Positions 17,501 to 27,267 of a stretch of DNA of 42,396 bases are shown here, one piece after another. Origin of the DNA: an uncultured Sutterella sp. (GTDB lineage: Bacteria; Pseudomonadota; Gammaproteobacteria; Burkholderiales; Burkholderiaceae_F); contig CAAEPH010000047.1 in NCBI GenBank assembly GCA_900757865.1, positions 1 through 42,396 on the forward strand. The letters run 5' to 3'. Position 1 is the first letter of the stretch. Every line of letters starts with the position of its first letter. The translations under genes and the position numbers were made by a program. The notes under the pieces were generated by a model. It was given only the letters and a program-made list of their open reading frames with translations. It was not told the DNA's origin and did not search any database.

Positions 17501-17674
17501 GCCTTTATCCTCGGTGTCTTACCGATGGTCATGGCGACAGGACCAGGAGCATCCGCTCGTCAATCCATGGGCACAGGGGTCTTCGGAGGAATGCTGCTGG
17601 CTACCATCATTGCTACGGCTCTTGTCCCTGTGTTCTTCACCTGGTTTGTGAGACATCGTAAAGAACGACACTAG
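14567..17674 (+). CDS. RND multidrug efflux pump (AcrB/MexB-type, HAE1 family)
   Basis: 1035 residues, the usual size. Proton-driven inner-membrane drug exporter. N-terminal FCIRRPIFATVLAILIVL is the first membrane helix, two large periplasmic loops follow, and two blocks of membrane helices are present. Proton-relay residues are visible: D410/D411 in GIVVDDAIVVIEN (helix 4) and K937 in GLTAKNAILIVE (helix 10). The start at 14567 lies just after the adaptor gene; the in-frame upstream extension overlaps that gene. No outer-membrane factor (TolC/OprM) gene is adjacent, so the pump probably uses a channel encoded elsewhere. A bidirectional terminator follows. Confidence 0.96.
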   Translation: MLSQFCIRRPIFATVLAILIVLAGILSWQHLPLSQYPNISPPSIRISAQYDGADVQTMARTVAQPIEDQLSGIDGLLYYTTTIRSNGVVSISCVFDVDTNANDAMMEINNRVRTAERSLPDIVRERGVSVRKRSEESLLRIALWSPDGSLLATDLADYANLNIVDELKRLPGIGDVSVFGNAASAMRIWLDPDKMGQLGITVNDVRNAVKSQNTQRSAGRIGNPPTESEQQLFYTVKAPGQLLTPEDFASIVLKRGPQGELIRLRDIATTELGKRSYEFRVDLDGKPAINIGVYLKTGANAMQAAKLAKDRLEELAQQFPKNKVAYHLSDDSSVYVGASLKEVEHTLLEAGALVLLVIFLFLQNWRATLIPLLAIPVSLIGTMAGLWLLGFSLNTLTLFAMTLAIGIVVDDAIVVIENIDRLMREELLSPYEAAQKAMTEVGGALVAIVLVLCAVFIPVAFLGGIAGELYRQFAVTIAVSVSLSGFIALTLTPALCALILKPQNSEKNTIPFFSFFNRGLAALTECFGRVVNWLLHHRWVTALFLILTIASSYTLYQTLPTAFLPKEDQGMVRVALQLPEGAAFQRTEKVGLSILETLRQEPAIASIVTMLGFDGNSGDVRSNAASLSVQLKPWDERTESAADMQIRLQKLIRQSSEATGSASLPAPIPGLGSTNGFSGYVIARGSDNPQLLQEVMEQFMQALHERSELTGLRSLLQADTPQLFLTVDRDKAQQLGVSITDVYDTISYLTGGNYINDFTRNGKTYRVVMQAQAQFRDTPESLANGWVRSSGGEMVPVASLVTVERTSGTDSLKRFNGYLAGQFIGNAVQGVSSGEAIQIVEDVARRVLPQGYSVEWSDQAYHEKRIGASANLALLYGLLMVMLILAALYERWSLPLAVLMAVPFAMLGAFLSLLLRDMANDIYFQIGLLVLIGLTAKNAILIVEFAQQLMEENATLTPAQAALKAAKLRLRPILMTSAAFILGVLPMVMATGPGASARQSMGTGVFGGMLLATIIATALVPVFFTWFVRHRKERH

Positions 17675-17693
17675 CATCTCACAGACCGTAGAG

Positions 17694-17725
17694 AAAAGGC
17701 CATGAATTTCGGTTCATGGCCTTTT
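17694..17725. terminator. Bidirectional terminator between the efflux operon and dnaJ
   Basis: 13-bp stem AAAAGGCCATGAA (17694-17706) / TTCATGGCCTTTT (17713-17725) with a 6-base loop. The flanking A and T runs make it functional on both strands between the convergent genes. Confidence 0.85.
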
Positions 17726-17749
17726 CGTATCTCTGAGCCTCAATGACGA

Positions 17750-18895
17750 TTAGCCACTGAAAAAGCCCTTCATCCGATCAAAGAAGGATTGTTTTCCGGG
17801 TTCGTGCTTATCCCCACCCTCTTTCAGAGAGGCATCAAAGTCACGTAGCAGACTCTTTTGTTTAGCTGACAAATTCACGGGAGTCACCACGCGAATATGC
17901 AGGTATAAATCCCCTTCTTCTTTCGTCCGAACATTCTTGATGCCCTTACCACGCAAGCGGAACGTTTTTCCACTTTGGGTGCCCTCAGGAAGCGTGATGT
18001 GTGACACACCATCCAAGGTCTTCACTTCGACATCACCACCAAGAGCAGCCGTCACAAAGGAAATGGGCAACTCGGTATGCAGGTCATCATCCACGCGCTT
18101 AAAGAGATCATGCGGTTTAATGGAGACCCGTACATACAGGTTGCCTGGGGCACCACCATTACGGCCAGGCTCACCCTTACCCGCTAGACGAATACTCTGG
18201 CCGTCGTCAATGCCTGCAGGAATCGTGACCGAAATAGTGCTTGCCGAACGCAAGACCCCTTCACCGTGGCAATCAGGGCACGGATCCTTGATCACTTCCC
18301 CACTACCATGGCACTCAGGACAAGTCTGCTGAACAGTAAAGAGTCCATTAGACATTCTGACCACGCCTTGACCGTGACATGTCGGGCAAGTGCTCTTACC
18401 CGTACCAGGTTTACAACCCGTGCCATGACACGTATGACATTCGTCCCAAGTCGGAACACGAATGTCTATCGTAGCCCCTTTAGCTGCTTCTTCGAGAGTG
18501 ATTTCGGCGTCATACTGAATATCGCCTCCACGCTGTTCGCGTGTGCGAGTCTCGGCACGCCCACCACCAAACATCTCGCTAAAGATGTCTCCAAAGGTTG
18601 AAGCAAATCCATCGCCAAAACCGCCTTGGTTGAACCCACCAAAACCGCCTGCTCCCGGGCCACCATTTTGGTTAACACCAGCTTTGCCGAAACGGTCATA
18701 GGCCGCACGTTTTTGTTCATCGGAGAGAACTTCATAGGCCTCACCGATTTGTTTAAATTTTTCTTCCGCTTCCTTATTGCCTGGATTACGGTCAGGGTGA
18801 TACTTCATCGCCATACGGCGATAAGCCTTCTTAATTTCGTCTGCTGTGGCAGAACGGCTCACACCGAGAAGCTCGTAATAATCTTGATCAGCCAT
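17750..18895 (-). CDS. dnaJ: Chaperone DnaJ (Hsp40)
   Basis: 381 residues. Delivers substrates to DnaK and stimulates its ATPase. J domain at 1-70 with HPD at 33-35, a Gly/Phe-rich linker (GGFGGFNQGG), four Zn-binding CxxCxGxG repeats (CHTCHGTG, CPTCHGQG, CPECHGSG, CPDCHGEG) and the C-terminal substrate-binding domains. The start MADQDYY is preferred over an in-frame extension to 18994 that lies in the dnaK-dnaJ gap. It follows dnaK after 203 bases. No sigma-32 promoter of its own is seen, so readthrough from dnaK is likely. Confidence 0.98.
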   Translation of the reverse strand: MADQDYYELLGVSRSATADEIKKAYRRMAMKYHPDRNPGNKEAEEKFKQIGEAYEVLSDEQKRAAYDRFGKAGVNQNGGPGAGGFGGFNQGGFGDGFASTFGDIFSEMFGGGRAETRTREQRGGDIQYDAEITLEEAAKGATIDIRVPTWDECHTCHGTGCKPGTGKSTCPTCHGQGVVRMSNGLFTVQQTCPECHGSGEVIKDPCPDCHGEGVLRSASTISVTIPAGIDDGQSIRLAGKGEPGRNGGAPGNLYVRVSIKPHDLFKRVDDDLHTELPISFVTAALGGDVEVKTLDGVSHITLPEGTQSGKTFRLRGKGIKNVRTKEEGDLYLHIRVVTPVNLSAKQKSLLRDFDASLKEGGDKHEPGKQSFFDRMKGFFSG

Positions 18896-19098
18896 CGTGT
18901 TTCTCTGTAAAAGCACCGTTGTGCGGTGTTTGTGTGTTTTGCATTGACTACTTACAAGGTGCTGTTTTATTAAACAGCAAAAGGGTCGGTGCATTGACTG
19001 CGCCCACCCTTGTTGCCTGTGATTAATTTACCGAAAACGTCGAAGATTTCCGACTCGATGAGGCCTCGGGAAAATCTCCCGAGGTACTCATGGACGAA
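18896..19098 (-). other. dnaK-dnaJ intergenic region with hairpins
   Basis: 203 bases with at least three stems in the dnaK-dnaJ transcript: CCTCGGGA/TCCCGAGG (19064-19071 with 19077-19084) 15 bases after the dnaK stop, GCTGTTT/AAACAGC (18961-18967 with 18972-18978), and CACCG/CGGTG (18914-18928). None is followed by a U run, so they look like mRNA-stabilising or processing elements, not full terminators. Confidence 0.5.
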
Positions 19099-21015
<1,917 letters not shown>

Positions 21016-21128
21016 AGTGTTGCTATCCTTAAAAATGAGTTGTCTGATTGTGAAGCATGTCTTATTCGTTTAGCACCAGTGCCAACGTGCATGATCAACG
21101 CAACCAGGAACTTTCGAAACTTTCCTTC

Positions 21129-21155
21129 GAGCTTGTTGAAATGCTCAACTTGCTC
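21129..21155 (-). promoter_or_regulatory. 5' stem-loop of the dnaK leader
   Basis: GAGC/GCTC outer stem (21129-21132 with 21152-21155), a symmetric 2x2 internal loop, and GTTGA/TCAAC inner stem (21135-21139 with 21145-21149). It begins about 10 bases after the predicted start site and may stabilise the transcript or act as a thermosensor. Confidence 0.4.
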
Positions 21156-21171
21156 TCTTGCTTTAATCCCT

Positions 21172-21199
21172 ATATGGGGACTATCTAGTTTTTTTCAAG
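21172..21199 (-). promoter_or_regulatory. Sigma-32 heat-shock promoter of dnaK
   Basis: On the minus strand CTTGAAA (21199-21193), 13-base spacer, CCCCATAT (21179-21172): a full match to the sigma-32 consensus CTTGAAA / CCCCATNT. Confidence 0.9.
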
Positions 21200-21252
21200 T
21201 TCATTTCTTCAGTCAGTCATAAAAAATTACATTTTCGACATTCACATGAAAT

Positions 21253-21287
21253 CAAAAAAAAGAGGCACCTCTTCAAGAAGCGCCTCT
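21253..21287 (-). terminator. Intrinsic terminator between grpE and dnaK
   Basis: Minus-strand stem AGAGGCGCTTC/GAGGTGCCTCT (21287-21277 with 21271-21261, 11 bp with two wobbles), 5-base loop, then a run of Ts (21260-21254). It separates grpE from dnaK. Confidence 0.85.
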
Positions 21288-21318
21288 CATCTGATGCGTG
21301 AATGTTCCGACTAGGTCA

Positions 21319-21909
21319 TTACTGAGCCACGCTCACCATAGCCGGACGAAGAACGCGATCCGCAATCATCCATCCGCGTTGGAACACCTCAACGACACAC
21401 CCCGATTTCACACCTTCGGGTGCGGGTACCATGGCTATCGCCTGTTGGGTATGAGGATCAAAAACCTCTCCCTTGGGATCGATAGGCTTCATAGCGGAGA
21501 CGTCCAAAGCATGGATGAGTTGACGATAGGTGGTGTCCATACCTTCACGAATGGGACTCTCGGGTAAATCTTTGGTTACTTCCAAAGCCTTCTCTAAGCT
21601 ATCCACGACAGGTAAAAGGTTCTCGGCGAATTTTTCAATGCCAAACTTTCTCGCCTTTTGCACATCTTCTGCCGAACGACGACGTGTATTTTCCAACTCA
21701 GCCATGGCTCGAACATACAAATCATAGTGTTCCACCACTTTGGCCTCGGCCTGCTTAAGAGCAGCCTGCAACTCCTCAAGCGTCATCACTTGTTTAGGAG
21801 CTTCTTGCTCAGTAGCCTCATCAGCTTGGCACTGGCAAGCAGGCTCTGTGCCTTGCTCCTCAACCTGACCAGAAGTCTGCTTATCTAAGTCGTTCGCATT
21901 TTCCGACAT
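21319..21909 (-). CDS. grpE: Nucleotide exchange factor GrpE
   Basis: 196 residues. Releases ADP from DnaK. The acidic, flexible N-terminus (first ~45 residues, with an odd CQCQ pair) is followed by a long coiled coil (ALKQAEAKVVEHYDLYVRAMAELEN in parts) and the beta domain with EVFDPHTQQAIAMVPAP and VEVFQRGWMIADRVLRPAMVSVA signatures. GGAG precedes the ATG. It has its own sigma-32 promoter and a terminator, so it is probably a one-gene unit. Confidence 0.97.
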   Translation of the reverse strand: MSENANDLDKQTSGQVEEQGTEPACQCQADEATEQEAPKQVMTLEELQAALKQAEAKVVEHYDLYVRAMAELENTRRRSAEDVQKARKFGIEKFAENLLPVVDSLEKALEVTKDLPESPIREGMDTTYRQLIHALDVSAMKPIDPKGEVFDPHTQQAIAMVPAPEGVKSGCVVEVFQRGWMIADRVLRPAMVSVAQ

Positions 21910-21937
21910 GTCTTGCTCCGATGTTATTTTTTGACGT

Positions 21938-21955
21938 GAAGAAATTTCTTCAAAG
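21938..21955 (-). repeat. Overlapping palindromes in the grpE leader
   Basis: GAAGAAATTTCTTC (21938-21951) is a perfect palindrome and overlaps ATTTCTT-N2-AAGAAAT (about 21943-21958). The two stems exclude each other. They lie between the sigma-32 promoter and the ribosome-binding site. Confidence 0.35.
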
Positions 21956-22004
21956 AAATCTGTTGCGAGAACAATGATCTCACTACTCGCTCTTAGTATT
22001 TAGT

Positions 22005-22033
22005 ATATGGGGGCGGTTTCGCTTTTTTTCAAT
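22005..22033 (-). promoter_or_regulatory. Sigma-32 heat-shock promoter of grpE
   Basis: On the minus strand ATTGAAA (22033-22027), 14-base spacer, CCCCATAT (22012-22005). It sits directly behind the hemH stop, so grpE is controlled apart from hemH. Confidence 0.85.
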
Positions 22034-22035
22034 CC

Positions 22036-23064
22036 CTACCCCTTGAGCCAGCCCTGTAAATGTTTCTCTACGATTGCTCGGTAGGCCGCAATGGCCTCAG
22101 TAGAGTCATTGATCGCGGGAATGTAATGAAACTCGCCTGAAGTATCTTTAGGTAAATGATCCAAATAAGCGTGGCGCAATTCGTCATTGATCTCTTCAAG
22201 CGTCTCTAAGCAATCCGCTGAAAACCCAGGACAAAACACGTCAATGCGACGAATACCTTGCTCGGCCAACGCTTCCACATAAGGACGCGTATAGGGCTGA
22301 AGCCATTCCTCACGACCAAAGCGCGATTGAAAGGCCATTGCCCATTGTTCAGCTGATAAACCTAGCGATGTCGCAAGTGCCTCGGCCGTCTTTTCACAAT
22401 GGCTACGATAGGGGTCCCCCTTGGTGATACTGGCCGCGGGAATACCATGAAAGCTCAGTATCAGTTTTCCCCCCGATTCGAAAGGGCGACCAAACTGCTT
22501 CCAGTACTGTTCAATATGTGTTTTCAGAGCCTGAATGTACAGAGGATCCATATGATAATCGTGCACAGTTCGCAATTCTGGAATGTCGCGACTTGCTAAG
22601 CAGACACGAAAAACACTATCTAAGCAAGACCCCGTTGTGTGAGCCGAATATTGAGCAAAGAGGGGCAAAACCAAAATTTTTTTAATGCCCTCTTGTCGCA
22701 TCTCATCCATAGCTTCTCTGACAGAAGGATGGCCATAACACATGGCCGAGAAGACACGAACGCGTTCATCCTGAAGACTCTTCTCCAGCTTTGCAGCCAT
22801 CTGCTGACAGATATAAATCAACGGAGAACCATTCTGTGTCCATACCCCTTGATAGCGTTTGGCAGATTGTTTGGGACGGACTTGCAAAATAATGCCATGC
22901 AAAATCGGCCACCACTTCCACCTCGGCAATTCAACCACGCGTTGATCGCCGAGAAATTCGGCCAAATAGCGCTTAACAGCAATAGGGGTAGGCGCATCGG
23001 GACTGCCCGTGTTAATCAGAAGGATACCTACTTGTGCTCGAGATGACAGCTGAGGGGTCGGCAT
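22036..23064 (-). CDS. hemH: Ferrochelatase
   Basis: 342 residues. Inserts ferrous iron into protoporphyrin IX, the last step of protohaem synthesis, at the inner face of the membrane. Seen: LLINTGSPDAPTP, the YAQYSAHTTGSCLDS segment, the catalytic-His motif SFHGIPAAS and FCPGFSADCLETLEEI. The ATG at 23064 has GTGAG upstream; a TTG at 23091 would add 9 residues. hemG, the preceding step, is 10 kb away in this window. No hrcA gene lies next to it. Confidence 0.95.
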   Translation of the reverse strand: MPTPQLSSRAQVGILLINTGSPDAPTPIAVKRYLAEFLGDQRVVELPRWKWWPILHGIILQVRPKQSAKRYQGVWTQNGSPLIYICQQMAAKLEKSLQDERVRVFSAMCYGHPSVREAMDEMRQEGIKKILVLPLFAQYSAHTTGSCLDSVFRVCLASRDIPELRTVHDYHMDPLYIQALKTHIEQYWKQFGRPFESGGKLILSFHGIPAASITKGDPYRSHCEKTAEALATSLGLSAEQWAMAFQSRFGREEWLQPYTRPYVEALAEQGIRRIDVFCPGFSADCLETLEEINDELRHAYLDHLPKDTSGEFHYIPAINDSTEAIAAYRAIVEKHLQGWLKG

Positions 23065-23248
23065 GGCAGACTCACAAAAAATCAGAAACAACCAAAGGGC
23101 AAACGAGGCAGGCGCAACGCATCAATAGGCCCGCGGTTGCTCGTTTACTCATGGCTCTTGGCTAAGCTTAGCAGAGAATCGCCACCTCCACTTTAGGAAA
23201 AATGCTGTCTAAGGAAAGAGAAAAGAAAAAAAATACTCCTCACTGCAC

Positions 23249-24226
23249 CTATCGACCTGTACTGAAAAACCGCTGTATCCGCGTTGGTAAATACAACAAG
23301 TCACCAGGTGCTTGCCCTTGAGGGAATCCAATATGACCGCCCTCATCGGGAAACTCACCTACGACGTATGAACTCACTTCATGCTCGGTAGGCAGGCACC
23401 AAGACGGCAAAAAAGGATCATTCTTGGCATTCAAAAACAGCAGCGGCACCCGAACATCAGGCAACACCTGTTTGCATGAGCACTTCTGCCAGTACTCCAT
23501 TGCTGAACTAAAGCCATGGATGGGAGCCGTATAAATGGAATCAAAATCGTACATGGTTCGACAACGCCGAACAGCCCCGATATCAAACAACTCGGGAAAG
23601 CGTTTCGCTTTCGCTTCCAATTTGGGCTTTAGCGTAGAGAGGAACATATTGGCATAGAAAATATTGACCCCTTTACTAATACGCTCGCTACCCGCAACAA
23701 GATCCAACGGAGCCCCAATAGCAACCGCCGCCTTGACCGTAGAGGCCGCACTTTCGCCCAAGTCCCCCAGATACTTACTGAGCATATTAGCACCAAGACT
23801 GACGCCAACAGCATAAAGAGGCGCTTGTGGGTAACGCGCTTTAATCGTATTTAAAACCCAAGAACATTCTTGCGTGTCCCCCGCAAAATACGCTCGAGGA
23901 AGCCGATTGAGTTCACCGCCACAACTGCGGAAATGCGCCACCACCCCTCGCCAGCCCCACTGTACACATTCGTTCATGAGCGAAAGCGCATAGTGGCTAT
24001 GACTTGAGCCTTCTAGCCCATGAAACAATACCAATACAGGAACATCGGCTGCCACGGGCTCTGGCGTTACCCAGTCCCAAAGCACGAAATCGCCGTCGGG
24101 TGTCTCCACATGCTCCCGGCGATAGTTCACTCGAGGGCGATGCGAGAGTTTCGCGGGAATCACTGTTTGCAAATGGCCACCCCGACACCAACTAGGGGCT
24201 TTATAGTCTGAAACCGAAATAGGCAT
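23249..24226 (-). CDS. YheT/EMB8-family alpha/beta hydrolase
   Basis: 325 residues. Family members are putative esterases or lipases of uncertain substrate. The oxyanion segment LFHGLEGSSHSHYA, the FRSCGGELNRLPRAYFAGDT signature, the nucleophile motif GVSLGAN (GxSxG), an Asp in NAKNDPFLP and a late His (GGHIGF) complete the triad. The ATG at 24226 has AGAG nearby. It follows glnE after 46 bases and could share its transcript. Confidence 0.88.
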   Translation of the reverse strand: MPISVSDYKAPSWCRGGHLQTVIPAKLSHRPRVNYRREHVETPDGDFVLWDWVTPEPVAADVPVLVLFHGLEGSSHSHYALSLMNECVQWGWRGVVAHFRSCGGELNRLPRAYFAGDTQECSWVLNTIKARYPQAPLYAVGVSLGANMLSKYLGDLGESAASTVKAAVAIGAPLDLVAGSERISKGVNIFYANMFLSTLKPKLEAKAKRFPELFDIGAVRRCRTMYDFDSIYTAPIHGFSSAMEYWQKCSCKQVLPDVRVPLLFLNAKNDPFLPSWCLPTEHEVSSYVVGEFPDEGGHIGFPQGQAPGDLLYLPTRIQRFFSTGR

Positions 24227-24272
24227 GATTGCTATGTTGCTCTTTGGTTTGCGATAAATATTATGGTTTACC

Positions 24273-27137
24273 CTATATGTTACTCCGCTCTACCGAGCTT
24301 AACGACGATTTAGCCTGCTCTAATTTCTTACCAAAGACCCATAGCCACAAGCGCATCACCGAAGTCCTCTCTTGAGCCACACTCTCAGGTGCTACACGAG
24401 CTGGCGAGCTCTCTCCCATGTTGAGGCGAATCTCATGTTGCAACTGCCGATAATGTCGGTAGGCCTTAACCACCTCTGAGGTCAATGGCTGAGGCAATAA
24501 GCCTAAATTCGCCACTTTCTCTAACAACAAAATATTACCCAAATTATTAACAAGCTCAGGGTACTGATGACTGTAGGTGAGCACACACCACTGTACAATA
24601 AATTCAACGTCAACCATGCCACCTCTGTCATGTTTGAGATCAAACCACTTGGAGCGATTGAGATGTCCCTGATGCATTTTTTCTCTCATCGCTAGTACTT
24701 CCTCACGCGTTTGATCAGGTTGCCGTTTCTTTATCAACACTTGTTCACGTTGTTTTTCAAAAGCCGCCCCCAAATCAAGATCGCCAGCGACAAATCTGGC
24801 CCGCGTAAGTGCCTGATGTTCCCAAAACCAGGCCCCCGTCCCATCCGCGTTATCTTGGTAGCGACAGAACATCTTAAAGGGGGTCACAATGAGACCGCTC
24901 TCCCCATTGGGTCTGAGACGTAAATCAACATCGAATAGCTTGCCCGAGGACGTCTGCAGTGTGAGCCAACTCATCATACGGCGCACAAGTCTCATGTAAT
25001 TCTGCTCTGCCTCAGGAGCATCATCATCGTAGATGAATACCAAATCCAAATCACTATCGTAACTGAGCTCCTTTCCACCCAGCTTGCCGTAGCCAATCAC
25101 AGCAAACTTGGGTTGCTCGCAATGTCGCGACGTTAAGCTGTGCCAGGCTAAATCAATAATTTGCTGCAAAACAGCATCTGCCAACGCCGAGAGTTGGTCC
25201 GCCAATCGCTCAACACTAAAGCGACCGTCCAAATCCGCAATGAGCAGTTGGAAAAGAGCTGCGTGATGTTCATCACGCAATATGTTCATCTGTCGTTCTT
25301 GATCCCCGGTTGCGGACATCAGTTCGCGGTGTAGACGTTCTGCCCAAGGACGCCAATTCACTGGCGTAAAATCGTCAAACCCCTTTTCCCGATGAGCAAC
25401 CAACTCATCCAAAATGATGGGATGTCTACTCAAAAAATCAGCTGTCCATCGACTAGCGGCGAGCACATGTCCAACCCGTTCCGCTGCCTTAGGGTACTCA
25501 AAAAGAAGCGAGACATAGGTCGAGCGGCCGGCAATGGTCTCTAAAAGTCGCAGATACCTCGATAACACCTCGGCAGCGCTGGCACTTCGCACACTATGGG
25601 GATTTCGCCAATGAGGGCACCCATCCACGATGACGGGCAACAGGCGTTGCATACGCTCTCTTGAGGTATCCGACATACCTGACGTCCACTTACCTCCTAC
25701 TAGGCGCAGTAAGCGATCCCAAATTTCTTCCGACGCCTCCCCATATCCCAAGCGCGACAGGTGCGCTAACACGGCTTCTCGTGTACTTGGCGTCCCAGTC
25801 TCCCATCCCAGAGGCCAATCCGCATTGTTTGACTGAGGTTCGTGTACTTGGAATATGCCATCAAAAGCCACGGCGACTCTATTACGAACCGTTTGCAAAT
25901 GCTCCCAAAGACTCTGGGGCGGCACCCCCAACAAACCTGCGACCTTGGTCATTTGCTCACTATCGACATTGAGTAACTGGCTTTGCTCATCATTGACATA
26001 TTGAATGGCATGCTCCAGATTTCTCAAAAATATGTAGTCTTCTTGACAACGTTTAGCCGTCTCATTGGGCAAAATCCCCTCTTGTCCAAGAAGTGCCAAC
26101 ATGCTCAACGTCGATCGGCCTCGTAGCTGTGGATCACGTCCCCCACGTATGACTTGCATGGTCTGAGTCAGAAACTCAATTTCACGAATACCCCCACGTC
26201 CCAATTTCACGTTAACCGAATGTTCTCCTCGGGAGCGTTCGCGTCGAGAGGTTTCTGCACGAATAAGTTCGTGAAGTTTTCGCAGTGATTCCAATGCCCC
26301 AAAATCCAAATACTTTCGGTAGACAAAGGGACGAACCAAGTCATCAACCGTCTTCACTTGGCTACGAAATTGTTCTGGTGTCGTAAACACGGATTGATTA
26401 ACGACCCGGCCTTTTAACCAAGCAAACCGCTCCCAATCTCGCCCCTGTGCATAGAGGTATTCTTCAAGCATCCCCGATGAACACACAATGGGGCCCGACT
26501 CGCCGTTAGGTCGCAATCGCATATCCACGCGAAAAACAAACCCAGGCCCCTCAATGTCGTTGAGCGCGGGAATGATACGGCGTGAAAGACGTTCATAAAA
26601 CTCATATACACTGACGTTGCGACGCGCATGCGGGCAGACGGGAGTCGTTTGTGTTTCCCCATCTTCATCGTAGAGAAACACCAAATCAATATCAGACGAA
26701 ACATTCAGTTCTCGTCCGCCAAGTTTCCCCATCCCTACGACGATCAGATCTTGAGGTATCCCTTGCGCATTCATCGGGATACCGAATTGTTGACTCAGCT
26801 CTCGAGCATACACACTAACCGTTTGAGAAACGCTCAGCTCAGCAAAGTCGCTCATAATGCGAACCACATCTTCGTAGCCGATACGATGAGTACTGTTTTG
26901 TGCGATCAGCGAAACAATCAACTCTCGACGCAATGTTCTCAACCCGAGCCGCAATGCGTCCGAGTCCTCAAGAGAGGAAACTCTCTGAGATAAATCTTCC
27001 CTGGACCACTCTTTCTCCAAAAGCCGTGTCCATTCGTTTGCCTGCTCGTCTTTGCTCGCACACATCGCCTGTAAAGCGCGCTCCACAAAAGGAGAACAAG
27101 ACAATACCTCAGAGAAAGAAGGGGTCTCCATGGTCAT
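24273..27137 (-). CDS. glnE: Bifunctional glutamine synthetase adenylyltransferase / adenylyl-removing enzyme
   Basis: 954 residues, full length (E. coli 946). Adds and removes AMP on glutamine synthetase in response to PII. Two nucleotidyltransferase domains with duplicated motifs: GMGKLGGRELNVSSDIDL (136-152; D149, D151) for deadenylylation and GYGKLGGKELSYDSDLDL near residue 690 for adenylylation, each with a helical regulatory part. Start 27137 or 27131 is possible. It diverges from yhdP across 130 bases, a common betaproteobacterial arrangement. Confidence 0.97.
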   Translation of the reverse strand: MTMETPSFSEVLSCSPFVERALQAMCASKDEQANEWTRLLEKEWSREDLSQRVSSLEDSDALRLGLRTLRRELIVSLIAQNSTHRIGYEDVVRIMSDFAELSVSQTVSVYARELSQQFGIPMNAQGIPQDLIVVGMGKLGGRELNVSSDIDLVFLYDEDGETQTTPVCPHARRNVSVYEFYERLSRRIIPALNDIEGPGFVFRVDMRLRPNGESGPIVCSSGMLEEYLYAQGRDWERFAWLKGRVVNQSVFTTPEQFRSQVKTVDDLVRPFVYRKYLDFGALESLRKLHELIRAETSRRERSRGEHSVNVKLGRGGIREIEFLTQTMQVIRGGRDPQLRGRSTLSMLALLGQEGILPNETAKRCQEDYIFLRNLEHAIQYVNDEQSQLLNVDSEQMTKVAGLLGVPPQSLWEHLQTVRNRVAVAFDGIFQVHEPQSNNADWPLGWETGTPSTREAVLAHLSRLGYGEASEEIWDRLLRLVGGKWTSGMSDTSRERMQRLLPVIVDGCPHWRNPHSVRSASAAEVLSRYLRLLETIAGRSTYVSLLFEYPKAAERVGHVLAASRWTADFLSRHPIILDELVAHREKGFDDFTPVNWRPWAERLHRELMSATGDQERQMNILRDEHHAALFQLLIADLDGRFSVERLADQLSALADAVLQQIIDLAWHSLTSRHCEQPKFAVIGYGKLGGKELSYDSDLDLVFIYDDDAPEAEQNYMRLVRRMMSWLTLQTSSGKLFDVDLRLRPNGESGLIVTPFKMFCRYQDNADGTGAWFWEHQALTRARFVAGDLDLGAAFEKQREQVLIKKRQPDQTREEVLAMREKMHQGHLNRSKWFDLKHDRGGMVDVEFIVQWCVLTYSHQYPELVNNLGNILLLEKVANLGLLPQPLTSEVVKAYRHYRQLQHEIRLNMGESSPARVAPESVAQERTSVMRLWLWVFGKKLEQAKSSLSSVERSNI

Positions 27138-27267
27138 AACGTTATCTCGCTGAAAAACTCGTCGATTCGTTTATCATACTGTCGTTTGAATCCCAAATTC
27201 ACTCAAACTACACTTTAGTCTCTTGTGACTTTCCTCTATGATGAGAACATTCCCATTCTAATTTTCT

